From JABCPE02 sp963518845 (lineage in GTDB: Bacteria > Bacteroidota > Bacteroidia > Flavobacteriales > Weeksellaceae), in NCBI GenBank assembly GCA_963518845.1, contig CAUQKV010000003.1, positions 1 through 64,000 on the forward strand: a stretch of 64,000 bases of DNA, in the 5' to 3' direction. The notes below the pieces were generated by a model. The model was given only the letters and a program-made list of their open reading frames with translations. It did not search any database and was not told the origin of the DNA. Of the stretch, positions 1 to 8,083 are shown piece by piece (positions within the stretch are counted from its first letter, which is position 1; each line of letters begins with the position of its first letter). The translations under genes were made by a program, and so were the position numbers.

Positions 1-3000
1 ATTTTATTCTACATTTTAAGTATGTTGTGTTTATGTCTGAATAACAAAAGCCCTCCTTAAAGTAATACTGTGGATTTCTAACAACGGGCATTCCCTGCCC
101 TTTTTTTCCTGAATTTGTTTTAAGAAACCCGACATTTTCCTTGCTCCAAGCAATTGCAAAGGGGGTTTCTAGATACCAACGATTACCATCTTTATCTCCT
201 TTGTCATAAGGTACATAATATTTTTTACTAGTATCTATACCATTTTCTTTTTCATCTTGTGTAAGGGTATCTACATCTGCTATTTCACTATCATCAATAA
301 GCTTATAAATATAGCCTTGTCCAAAAATATCACGCCCATATTTCTCTTTCAATTCATCAAAAAGCATAGCTATTTCCTTTTCTGATAAATTATTAAGAAA
401 TTCTACATAATTACCATTTTGCGGTAATCGTTCATCTTTTATATTCTTTTTACTCACTGCTTCTGCCAATTTTTTAGGGCGTGATTTTAAAATATTATCC
501 ACCCATTTGGTAGATTTTCGCACCGCAATATATTTTCCATTATTTGCTGTAGCAAGCCCTTGCCCTCCTTCTGTTAAACATCCTAACAAAGCAATATCAC
601 CTGCTTTCAAACTATTACGATACTCTTCTAATTCTTTTTCATTTTTAGTAATATTTTTACTAGTTGAAATTTTATCCCACCATTTTTCGTAAAGTTCTTT
701 TACTTTTTTACCATAAATAGAATGAATTTTCAGATTATATGCTGTAGGTTTAAAAATAACTGAATTTTGTGTATCAATAAAAATCTGCTGATTGATTTCA
801 TATCCTATAGGATTTTTCAAATCTTTACTTCCATCCAAAAATCTAATTTCTTTATTTTGATTCTCCATTTTTAAAAACGAAGTAATACAAGTATCCACCA
901 TTGCAGATTCAAATGGATTTGCTGTATCAAATATATAATTAATTTGTTTAGATAAAATTAAATCTCTAAGGTTTCGTTTTGTCTGTGTAGTCCAAAAAGT
1001 TTTTGGTGTGATATAACTTATCACTCCACCTTCTTTAAGCAGTTCACTTCCTTTGAAAAAGAAATGATTATAAGTGTCATCTACAAAACCAAATTGTTCT
1101 TCTAAAACTTTTTTACTATCCAGCGAGATTCCCTTAGTAGAAATATATGGTGGATTACCAATTACAATATCAAAACCATCTTCCACACCAAACATCCATT
1201 CCATATCAAAAAACTCCGAAGTAGCATTTTGGTCGTACGGATTCCATTGGGCAAGTTTTTTCATAGTATCTTCAGTACTACTATGCATACCTTTCTTTTC
1301 TTCAAAAGCAATCTCTCTTCTTAAAATTCTTATCTGCTTATCTATTTTATCTCTTTCTGGCTGATTAATATCTTTCTGAAAAAAAGTTTTTTTATAATTT
1401 TCTTCATCAAACAAAGATCCCTGAATTCCTGATGAAGCATCTTCTACCCAATTTTCTTTTTCATAATTTTTCCTCTTTTTTCGTAATATTTCTATTTCCT
1501 TTTCATTTTTATCTATCTTCTCCTTATCAGTTGTTGTAAGATATGAGACTATCTCGAAACGGATTTTTTCATCTTCATCTCGTAACTTTTGCTTTTCGGT
1601 TTTAGATTTAGCATAAAAGTGAGATTTTCTAATTTCTAACAACTTCTTTTGTAATTCTCTCAATTTCTCTTCATTATGCAAAACTATTCGGCTATCCTCA
1701 TCGTCCATATTTTTCTGAATGCCAACTAATGAGTTAGCTGCTACAAATTTCGTTTCTAAATTTGGAAGAGTATGTACCCCATAGTTCTCTTTGGAAAAAT
1801 CCATTTTCTCCTGCTCTACAATAAGCGAAATGAAAAACCTAAGTTTACTAATCTGAACCGCAATACTCTGAATATCAATACCAAAAATACAATTCTTGAT
1901 AAGTTCTAATTTCAAATCATAATGCGATTTCTGATTTTCTACATCTAATCTATCTAAAAGCTCTACCATTCGACTTAAAATCCCCATCGGAAAAGCTCCT
2001 GAACCACAAGCAGGGTCTATAATTTTAATATTCTTAAATTTCTCTGAAAATTTTTGACATAAATCTTTATTTTCATGTAAAAAATCATCATTTTCAGCAG
2101 AATTTTCCGAAAATAAAATTTCTATAAATACTTTTTCCTCTTCATTTTCAGCATTAAGATATGCCTTCAAACTCTCATCTACCATAAAATCTACAATTTC
2201 ACGAGGTGTATAAAAACTTCCTGATTCCTTACGAGCAGATTCTCTAGTCTCCTCATTAAATGCTCCTAACAAGTTTTCAAAAACATTACCTAAAAGTTCT
2301 GGATCAAGAGCCACTTGGGTCTCCTGCGAAGAGTTCTCCTCAATAGTAAAATTATAACGACTAAGTAAAGGTATAAGCCCTTCTTTTTCAGCATCTCCAA
2401 AAAATACACAATTTGGAATAAAAGCTCGATGTGAAAAATTTCCATTGGCTGATTTACTAGCATTTCTAGAAAAACCATCCAAATGATATTTTACTCCATC
2501 AGTACTAAGTTCTTTATCCAAACACTCAAAAAGTCCACCATTTAAGAATGGTATTTTTTCAAAAAGTTTCAAAACCTCTTCCTCAGAAATGGAAAACATC
2601 TCAGCATAACGATATAAGGTCTTAATATCTCTACTGCTTTTTAATGTAGCAAACCTTCGTTCCTTCACGGGTTTATTGAGCGTTGCGAAAAATAGGTTTT
2701 GCAAAATAGCATTATAGTAATTACCATTTTCCGTTGATTTTTCATCAAAGTTTTTTAGTAATGTTTTTAATTTTTCAATATTAAATAACTCATCTGGAAC
2801 CAACCCTTTATGTTTAATAAACCAAACAAATAATACACGAGTGATTAGACGAATAATTTTTTCTTCTAATTTTTCTTTGTCATCATTAGATGTTCTAGTA
2901 TCATTAGGAAAAGTAACCCCAACCTCCTCTGTGAGTGTCCAAGAAAACCATTTGAAAAGATCATTATAAAAATCTTTAGTAAGTTTTTCCACTGAAAACG

Positions 3001-3469
3001 CCTCTTGAATTTTCTTCAAAGAAGAAAAGTCAGCATTTTTTATTCTATCTAAAAAAGTTTTATTCGTTTGATTTTTAGAAACAAAATAGGAATATCGTTT
3101 CCATGAAGAAAATTTTTCATCTCCACCATAATTTCTACGAATAAATGAAAAACGAAAATCACCTTTGTCATCATAAAAAATAGCGATAGCACTATCTTTC
3201 ATTTCTTGTTGCATCAAGCGTTTAGCAATATCATACTGTATTTTCTTCCCTGACCGCTCTGATAAATCTTTCTCTGATTTACACGCAAAAAAGAGGATAT
3301 CTTTGCCATCAAAAAGTTCTACTTCTCCTAATTTTTCTAAATCAGAAAAAGCTTCATTTTCTTTCAAAATTTCCGAAAAATCTTCTTCTTCTTGTTTAAA
3401 ATCAGAAAGTTTATTCCAAAAATAATTCTTAATACTTTCTACTGAAAAATTTTCAATTATATTTTCCAT
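1..3469 (-). CDS. Eco57I-like (type IIG) restriction-modification protein, partial at window edge
   Basis: This frame stays open from an ATG at 3469 to the left edge, about 1156 codons, so the C-terminus is missing. Adenine-methyltransferase motifs are clear: motif I DPACGSGAF at residues 485-493 and motif IV NPPY at 772-775. The region after motif IV, with NPQYYFKEG and similar motifs near the edge, resembles the TaqI/Eco57I-type specificity part. The first 450 residues are helical and charged. A stretch around residues 30-60 (GEVELFDGKDILFFACK) could be a divergent PD-(D/E)xK nuclease core, but the expected acidic residue before the final K is not obvious, so cleavage activity is uncertain. 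BREX PglX proteins share this architecture and cannot be excluded. It starts 9 bp after the upstream ATPase gene and is probably co-transcribed. It is clearly more AT-rich than the metH region, consistent with acquisition. Confidence 0.85.
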   Translation of the reverse strand, partial: MENIIENFSVESIKNYFWNKLSDFKQEEEDFSEILKENEAFSDLEKLGEVELFDGKDILFFACKSEKDLSERSGKKIQYDIAKRLMQQEMKDSAIAIFYDDKGDFRFSFIRRNYGGDEKFSSWKRYSYFVSKNQTNKTFLDRIKNADFSSLKKIQEAFSVEKLTKDFYNDLFKWFSWTLTEEVGVTFPNDTRTSNDDKEKLEEKIIRLITRVLFVWFIKHKGLVPDELFNIEKLKTLLKNFDEKSTENGNYYNAILQNLFFATLNKPVKERRFATLKSSRDIKTLYRYAEMFSISEEEVLKLFEKIPFLNGGLFECLDKELSTDGVKYHLDGFSRNASKSANGNFSHRAFIPNCVFFGDAEKEGLIPLLSRYNFTIEENSSQETQVALDPELLGNVFENLLGAFNEETRESARKESGSFYTPREIVDFMVDESLKAYLNAENEEEKVFIEILFSENSAENDDFLHENKDLCQKFSEKFKNIKIIDPACGSGAFPMGILSRMVELLDRLDVENQKSHYDLKLELIKNCIFGIDIQSIAVQISKLRFFISLIVEQEKMDFSKENYGVHTLPNLETKFVAANSLVGIQKNMDDEDSRIVLHNEEKLRELQKKLLEIRKSHFYAKSKTEKQKLRDEDEKIRFEIVSYLTTTDKEKIDKNEKEIEILRKKRKNYEKENWVEDASSGIQGSLFDEENYKKTFFQKDINQPERDKIDKQIRILRREIAFEEKKGMHSSTEDTMKKLAQWNPYDQNATSEFFDMEWMFGVEDGFDIVIGNPPYISTKGISLDSKKVLEEQFGFVDDTYNHFFFKGSELLKEGGVISYITPKTFWTTQTKRNLRDLILSKQINYIFDTANPFESAMVDTCITSFLKMENQNKEIRFLDGSKDLKNPIGYEINQQIFIDTQNSVIFKPTAYNLKIHSIYGKKVKELYEKWWDKISTSKNITKNEKELEEYRNSLKAGDIALLGCLTEGGQGLATANNGKYIAVRKSTKWVDNILKSRPKKLAEAVSKKNIKDERLPQNGNYVEFLNNLSEKEIAMLFDELKEKYGRDIFGQGYIYKLIDDSEIADVDTLTQDEKENGIDTSKKYYVPYDKGDKDGNRWYLETPFAIAWSKENVGFLKTNSGKKGQGMPVVRNPQYYFKEGFCYSDINTTYLKCRIK

Positions 3470-3478
3470 ATTTTATTT

Positions 3479-4825
3479 CTATTTATTTTTAATTGTTATT
3501 ATTAGTTTTTTTCCTTTTTCTGTTAAGTAATATTTTTGATTAGCACTTGTAGGCTTATCGGGTATCGTAAGAGCTATCAAACCTTCTTCAATAGCAGGTT
3601 TAAGATATTTTTTTCTAAAATACTCTCTATCTGATAAATTTAATTTTTCCTGCAATTCACTCCTATAATGAGTTCCTTCAAAAATTCTTAACAAATTCTC
3701 AACTTGCGGAGTGACTTGCGGAGTGACTTGCGGGGTAACTTGCGGGGTAACATCCTCTTCTGCTGGTAAAATAATCTGCAAAAAATTTTCTGAAAATTTA
3801 AAATATTCCTTGGGATAGACTTGTAAAATTCTTGGTACACCAGAACCCAACTGCTCCACCAATTCTAAGTCCTTATAAATCCGCATCAACTCCTTATTTC
3901 TTGGGACAGAAAAACCTGCAAAAAATTCCTCTTGTGAAAGCCCTTCGGGAAGACCTCCATACGATGTAATGACCAATCTATCTCTAAAAATCTCAAATTT
4001 TGGCGCTACTTCTCGTGTGTAATCATTATGCACAAAGGCATTGATAACAGCTTCTCGTAAGGCTATCGAGTCCCAAAGTTTCTTTTCTTCTCGCTCTTTT
4101 GAGGTTATTTTGGTTAGTGTCCTATTTTCAAGGTTGAGTTTATCCAAAACCTGCTTAGTTGCTTTTATCAAAGATTCATAACCATATTCTTCATTCTCAA
4201 TCAAATCCACTTGATTTGTCCCTGAATACTTTGCTACTTTTACCGAAATTCCATTCACATCATTAAGCAAATACGCTACATAATTATATTGATTATCCTC
4301 AGTAAGAAGTTCCAGATTTTTAGCAAATTGTTCATTAAGAAGCTTTCCAGTGGATTGATAATAAATCTGCAACTGCTGAAATCGTAAATCTTGTTTTGGA
4401 GATTTTATTTTTCCGATAGAATTTCTAGTTCGTTTACTGAAAAGCTGTTCAATTTGGCGAGTAGGCATCGGCTCTGCACTGCTCCCTACACGAATAAAAA
4501 CACCTTTTTCCGAAAGCCCATATTTCTTTACATAATAAGGCTTTTCATAGCCTCCTGCCACGATGATTTTCAAAATATTCTTATCCTCATTCCTTTCCAA
4601 AGCAATATCAAAAAGCCCCATACAAGAGGGCAAAATATTATGTTTGAATCGGTCTTTCAGCAATAGTTGTTCCTCATCAGTATTTTCTACCCCCACGATT
4701 TTCCCCACCTTATCAATCCCAATGTAGATAACACCTCCCTCATTAGAATTAAGAAATGCTACTACTTCTTTTTCTAACTCGGGTGTTATTTTTTGCTTAT
4801 ATTCTATATGTTTGCTTTCGTGCAT
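3479..4825 (-). CDS. AlbA_2/Schlafen-type ATP-binding protein with winged helix
   Basis: The protein has 448 residues from the ATG at 4825. An in-frame ATG 63 bases upstream would place the start before the likely -7 promoter element at 4855-4862, so it is rejected. The N-terminal 120 residues match the AlbA_2 (Schlafen AlbA) pattern: an E-Y-K motif, then SNEGGVIYIGID. A GHKL/HATPase_c_4 domain follows, with an N-box LREAVINAFVHNDY and a later SYGGLPEGL. After a V-T-P-Q repeat linker there is a C-terminal winged-helix-like segment of about 80 residues. Such proteins (COG2865) are usually called transcriptional regulators or RecG-like, and several turn up near defence genes. It directly precedes the restriction-modification gene, so a role in its control or in defence is an inference. 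Confidence 0.85.
   Translation of the reverse strand: MHESKHIEYKQKITPELEKEVVAFLNSNEGGVIYIGIDKVGKIVGVENTDEEQLLLKDRFKHNILPSCMGLFDIALERNEDKNILKIIVAGGYEKPYYVKKYGLSEKGVFIRVGSSAEPMPTRQIEQLFSKRTRNSIGKIKSPKQDLRFQQLQIYYQSTGKLLNEQFAKNLELLTEDNQYNYVAYLLNDVNGISVKVAKYSGTNQVDLIENEEYGYESLIKATKQVLDKLNLENRTLTKITSKEREEKKLWDSIALREAVINAFVHNDYTREVAPKFEIFRDRLVITSYGGLPEGLSQEEFFAGFSVPRNKELMRIYKDLELVEQLGSGVPRILQVYPKEYFKFSENFLQIILPAEEDVTPQVTPQVTPQVTPQVENLLRIFEGTHYRSELQEKLNLSDREYFRKKYLKPAIEEGLIALTIPDKPTSANQKYYLTEKGKKLIITIKNK
3704..3751 (-). repeat. Four 12-bp tandem repeats coding V-T-P-Q
   Basis: Four consecutive 12-bp units encode V-T-P-Q four times in the linker between the ATPase and winged-helix parts of the AlbA_2 protein. 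The two upstream units carry ACC and the two downstream units ACT for Thr, showing two sub-types. The unit is a multiple of three, so copy-number change alters linker length without a frameshift. Confidence 0.95.
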
Positions 4826-4854
4826 AGGGTAATTATTTTTGATAAAAAATAAGA

Positions 4855-4862
4855 CAAATATA
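4855..4862 (-). promoter_or_regulatory. -7 element TATATTTG of the AlbA_2/RM operon
   Basis: It is an exact match to the Bacteroidota -7 consensus TAnnTTTG, 29 bases upstream of the ATG at 4825. No convincing TTG -33 element stands at the right distance. A GC-rich tract (4873-4895) lies immediately upstream. Confidence 0.55.
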
Positions 4863-4940
4863 CTAAAAATTTTCCCCGCGCTCCCCACCTCTCCAAACTA
4901 CAAAAAAACTACTTGTTTTCTGAGTCTATTTTTACCAAAA

Positions 4941-4977
4941 AAAATTCCTTCCTCCCAAATTGGGAGGAAGGAATTTT
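4941..4977 (-). terminator. Perfect 17-bp hairpin terminator with T-run
   Basis: Two perfectly complementary 17-base arms (4941-4957 and 4961-4977) enclose a 3-base loop. On the minus strand the hairpin ends in eight Ts. It is a strong intrinsic terminator separating the AbiJ-like gene from the AlbA_2 operon, and the second terminator in this gap. Confidence 0.85.
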
Positions 4978-5021
4978 CTATGAAAAAACTGTTTATTCTA
5001 TAACTTTTTAAAGTTTTGATA

Positions 5022-5052
5022 AAAAACTCCAGTAAACTCGTATGGAGTTTTT
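5022..5052 (-). terminator. Terminator after the AbiJ-like gene
   Basis: Ten-base arms (5022-5031 and 5043-5052) with an 11-base loop lie 19 bases past the stop codon at 5071. The descending arm ends in TGGAGTTTTTT on the minus strand. Confidence 0.7.
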
Positions 5053-5070
5053 AGGAAATGAGAAAAGGAT

Positions 5071-5874
5071 TTAATCATATTTTCTCTGCAAATAATTAAT
5101 AAAAGTACTACAAGAGACTAACATAAAATATGCTTCCTCCTCAGTAGGAGTACAATTATCACTTTTCTCCATTAAAGCATGGCGAATACCTACTGCTGGG
5201 TCATTAGTATAAACATATAATTTCTCAAAAGCAGTTCTCAAATTATTTGGTATTATGATACCTGAATCTTCAAGCTTTTTTAAGGATTTTCCTAATGTAT
5301 TCTCTCCTGTTTTTTCACGACAGTAAGCCTCCACAGCTGAGATAGATTCTTTTATTGAGTTTTGGGAATCTGGTATTGGGCGCTGCGCATACAATTCCAA
5401 AGCTTTACTTAAATGCATTTTAATGTTATCTTTAGAATTAGACAAAGCATTTTGTATTGTATTTATTTCCTCTTCTGATGTAATTTCTACAATTTCTTTA
5501 TTAATTATACGATACGCAAAGTTTAATCTTTTGAATTCTGAATTTAAATTTTCAACGAAAGTATCTATCATACGCTGATAAGAATATATTCCATATAAGT
5601 ATTTAATTGTAAATTCTATTAAATCTAATTTTCTATACCAAAAATTTTTTTTTCCTTCTATATAATTCTTTGCAACATCACAATAAGAGTTATATGCATC
5701 TTGCCGTTCATTTAAAAAGTATTTCCATAAATATATCTCAACCTGTTGACCAATCCTATTATACAAACTATCATAACAATTACATATGGCATTCTGTATT
5801 TCAGGGGTAATCCTCTCGCGAATAAATACATCTGAGGGCTTTGTATAGCCATATCGTTCTGAAAACAAACTCAT
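5071..5874 (-). CDS. AbiJ-NTD4 domain protein (abortive-infection family)
   Basis: The protein has 267 residues. The N-terminus, SLFSERYGYTKPSDVFIRE, then RITPEIQNAICNCYD and a later WYRKLDLIEFTIKYL, is the pattern of the AbiJ N-terminal domain 4 family (STM4504/CBY_0614-like). Residues 165-265 are helical, with AVEAYCREKTGENTLGKSLK and GIRHAL. This resembles the HEPN-like C-terminal domain of AbiJ-type proteins, although a canonical RX4-6H ribonuclease motif is not evident. AbiJ was first seen as a lactococcal phage-resistance gene; here an antiphage role is inferred from family and from the adjacent restriction-modification operon. It lies 99 bp after dnaK and may rely on read-through, since no clear promoter is seen in that gap. 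Confidence 0.8.
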   Translation of the reverse strand: MSLFSERYGYTKPSDVFIRERITPEIQNAICNCYDSLYNRIGQQVEIYLWKYFLNERQDAYNSYCDVAKNYIEGKKNFWYRKLDLIEFTIKYLYGIYSYQRMIDTFVENLNSEFKRLNFAYRIINKEIVEITSEEEINTIQNALSNSKDNIKMHLSKALELYAQRPIPDSQNSIKESISAVEAYCREKTGENTLGKSLKKLEDSGIIIPNNLRTAFEKLYVYTNDPAVGIRHALMEKSDNCTPTEEEAYFMLVSCSTFINYLQRKYD

Positions 5875-5900
5875 CTAATTTAATTTTAAGTTTAGAATAA

Positions 5901-5936
5901 AAGCCCTCAACAGAAAGTTTTTTTTGCTGAGGGCTT
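5901..5936 (-). terminator. Terminator after dnaK
   Basis: Nine-base arms, AAGCCCTCA at 5901-5909 and TGAGGGCTT at 5928-5936, have an 18-base loop. On the minus strand the hairpin ends in TTTTATTC. It lies between the dnaK stop and the AbiJ-like start. Confidence 0.7.
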
Positions 5937-5973
5937 ATTTATTGTTAAATTTATTGCCTGTGGTGGCTCACCA

Positions 5974-7878
5974 CTACTTCACTTCTTCGAAGTCTGCATC
6001 TTGGACATTGTCTCCGCCTTGCTGCTGACTGCCTGATGCACCTGCATTTGGCTGTGCTTCGGCTTGAGCTTTGTAGAGTTCTTCAGAGGCTGCCATCCAC
6101 GCTGCATCTAATGCTTCTGTTTTAGGCTTGATTTCCTCTACATTTTTTGTTTCATAAGCTGTTTTCAACTCTGCTAATGCTGTTTCTATTCCAGCTTTTT
6201 TGTCTGCAGAAAGCTTGTCTCCAAATTCTTTCAGTTGTTTTTCAGTTTGGAAAATCAATCCATCAGCTTTGTTTATTACTTCTGCATCTTCTTTTTTCTT
6301 CGCATCGGCAGAAGCGTTTTCTTCAGCTTCTTTTTTCATTCTTTCGATTTCCGCTTCAGAAAGTCCAGAGCTTGCCTGAATTTTGATAGACTGCTCTTTT
6401 CCTGTTCCTTTGTCCTTTGCAGAAACGCTAAGGATACCATTAGCATCTATATCGAAAGTAACTTCGATTTGTGGAACACCTCTTGGCGCTGGTGGAATAT
6501 CTACCAAGTCAAATCTACCGATTTCTTTATTGTCATTAAACATTGGTCTTTCCCCTTGTCCTACTCTGATGGTAACCGCTGGCTGATTGTCCGCCGCTGT
6601 AGAGAACACCTCTGATTTTCTTGTAGGGATAGTCGTATTTGCTTCGATTAGTTTTGTAAATACAGACCCCATAGTCTCAATTCCGAGAGAAAGCGGTGTA
6701 ACATCTAATAGCAATACATTGTTCACATCTCCTGTAAGAACTCCCCCTTGGATAGCCGCACCGATAGCCACTACTTCATCTGGGTTTACTCCTTTAGATG
6801 GCGCTTTTCCGAAGAATTTCTCTACCGCTTCCTGAATTGCTGGAATTCTGGTAGAACCACCTACTAAGATAATTTCATCAATATCAGAAACGCTCATTCC
6901 TGCGTTAGCTAAAGCTGATTTACAAGGCTCTATCGTTCTCTCGATAAGGTTGTGAGCCAATTGTTCAAACTTCGCTCTTGTCAAAGTTTTCACCAAGTGT
7001 TTTGGTCCAGAAGCCGTAGCTGTGATGTACGGAAGGTTGATTTCCGTTTGTGTAGAAGAAGAAAGTTCCACTTTTGCTTTTTCAGCCGCTTCTTTCAATC
7101 TTTGAAGTGCGATAGGGTCAGCTTTTAAATCTACACCTTCTTCGTTTTTAAACTCCTCTGCCATCCAGTCGATGATTACATTATCAAAGTCATCTCCTCC
7201 AAGGTGAGTATCTCCATCCGTAGCTTTCACTTCGAAAGAAGCATTTCCATCCACTTCATACATCTCTAATACAGAGACATCATGCGTACCTCCACCACAG
7301 TCAAACACTACTACATTCATGTCTTTTTTACCTACTTTATCTAATCCGTAAGCCAAAGCTGCTGCCGTAGGTTCGTTGATGATTCTTTCTACTTTAAGAC
7401 CTGCGATTTCTCCTGCTTCTTTAGTTGCTTGTCTTTGTGCATCATTAAAGTAAGCTGGCACGGTAATTACCGCTCTTGAAACCTCCTGTCCAAGGTAATC
7501 TTCAGCCGTTTTCTTCATTTTTTGAAGAATCATTGCAGAGATTTCTTGTGTTGTGTATTCTCTATCGTCTATTTTTACTTTTACAGTATCATTTGGTCCA
7601 GCCACCACTTCATACGGAACTCTTGAGATTTCCTCTTTATCTTTTGAGAACTGTGTTCCTATGAATCTCTTGATAGAGTAAACGGTTTTCTTTGGGTTTG
7701 TTACCGCCTGTCTTTTAGCTGGGTCTCCCACTTTTCTTTCGCCATCCTCTGTAAATGCTACGATAGAAGGTGTTGTTCTTTTTCCTTCTGCATTTGGGAT
7801 TACTACTGGGTCTTTACCCTCCATTACTGCCACACATGAATTTGTTGTTCCTAAGTCAATTCCTATAATTTTGCTCAT
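5974..7878 (-). CDS. dnaK: Chaperone DnaK (Hsp70)
   Basis: This is a full-length 634-residue Hsp70. The nucleotide-binding domain starts with KIIGIDLGTTNSCVAVM (residues 3-19) and contains IINEPTAAALAYGLDK and ILVGGSTRIPAIQ. The interdomain linker LLLLDVTPLSLGIETMG is near residue 390. The substrate-binding domain and helical lid follow, and the tail is Q/G-rich, ending DADFEEVK. It works in the cytoplasm with DnaJ and GrpE in ATP-driven folding. Neither dnaJ nor grpE is adjacent, which is common in this phylum. The gene is a single transcription unit with its own terminator. An 11-base palindrome upstream (7973-7983) may be an operator. High confidence. Confidence 0.99.
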   Translation of the reverse strand: MSKIIGIDLGTTNSCVAVMEGKDPVVIPNAEGKRTTPSIVAFTEDGERKVGDPAKRQAVTNPKKTVYSIKRFIGTQFSKDKEEISRVPYEVVAGPNDTVKVKIDDREYTTQEISAMILQKMKKTAEDYLGQEVSRAVITVPAYFNDAQRQATKEAGEIAGLKVERIINEPTAAALAYGLDKVGKKDMNVVVFDCGGGTHDVSVLEMYEVDGNASFEVKATDGDTHLGGDDFDNVIIDWMAEEFKNEEGVDLKADPIALQRLKEAAEKAKVELSSSTQTEINLPYITATASGPKHLVKTLTRAKFEQLAHNLIERTIEPCKSALANAGMSVSDIDEIILVGGSTRIPAIQEAVEKFFGKAPSKGVNPDEVVAIGAAIQGGVLTGDVNNVLLLDVTPLSLGIETMGSVFTKLIEANTTIPTRKSEVFSTAADNQPAVTIRVGQGERPMFNDNKEIGRFDLVDIPPAPRGVPQIEVTFDIDANGILSVSAKDKGTGKEQSIKIQASSGLSEAEIERMKKEAEENASADAKKKEDAEVINKADGLIFQTEKQLKEFGDKLSADKKAGIETALAELKTAYETKNVEEIKPKTEALDAAWMAASEELYKAQAEAQPNAGASGSQQQGGDNVQDADFEEVK

Positions 7879-7972
7879 AATATTTTATATTCTTTTTTAT
7901 TAATAATTATTTTAATTTTTACACTTTGATTTTGTCAATATTTATACCATTACTATTTTCGAAGCAAAGAAT

Positions 7973-7983
7973 GACAAATTGTC
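7973..7983. promoter_or_regulatory. Palindrome GACAAATTGTC upstream of dnaK
   Basis: It is an 11-base perfect inverted repeat 95 bases upstream of the dnaK ATG, in an otherwise featureless 205-bp gap. It is not CIRCE (no TTAGCACTC arms). A role as a stress-regulator site is only a suggestion. Confidence 0.3.
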
Positions 7984-8026
7984 TTATTTATCAATTTCAA
8001 AAAATAAAATCATGACTAAAAATACA

Positions 8027-8058
8027 AAGAACTTTCATCATTACTGACAAAAGTTCTT
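8027..8058 (-). terminator. Likely terminator after the acyl-CoA synthetase gene
   Basis: Nine-base arms (8027-8035 and 8050-8058) have a 14-base loop. On the minus strand it is followed by TTTGTATTTTTAG. It lies just after the stop at 8084. The long loop lowers certainty. Confidence 0.5.
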
Positions 8059-8083
8059 CTTAATAATAAACAATATTTTAAAA

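Noticed and set aside
2290..2478. Short minus-strand open frame inside the Eco57I-like gene
   Set aside because: It is out of frame with the long open frame carrying the methylase motifs, and its residues look like low-complexity shadow sequence.
4826..4888. Upstream in-frame start of the AlbA_2 protein
   Set aside because: It would place the -7 element inside the coding region; the ATG at 4825 matches the family start.
6147..6835. Several plus-strand frames opposite dnaK
   Set aside because: They are antisense shadows of a highly conserved coding gene, with no signal peptide or domain.
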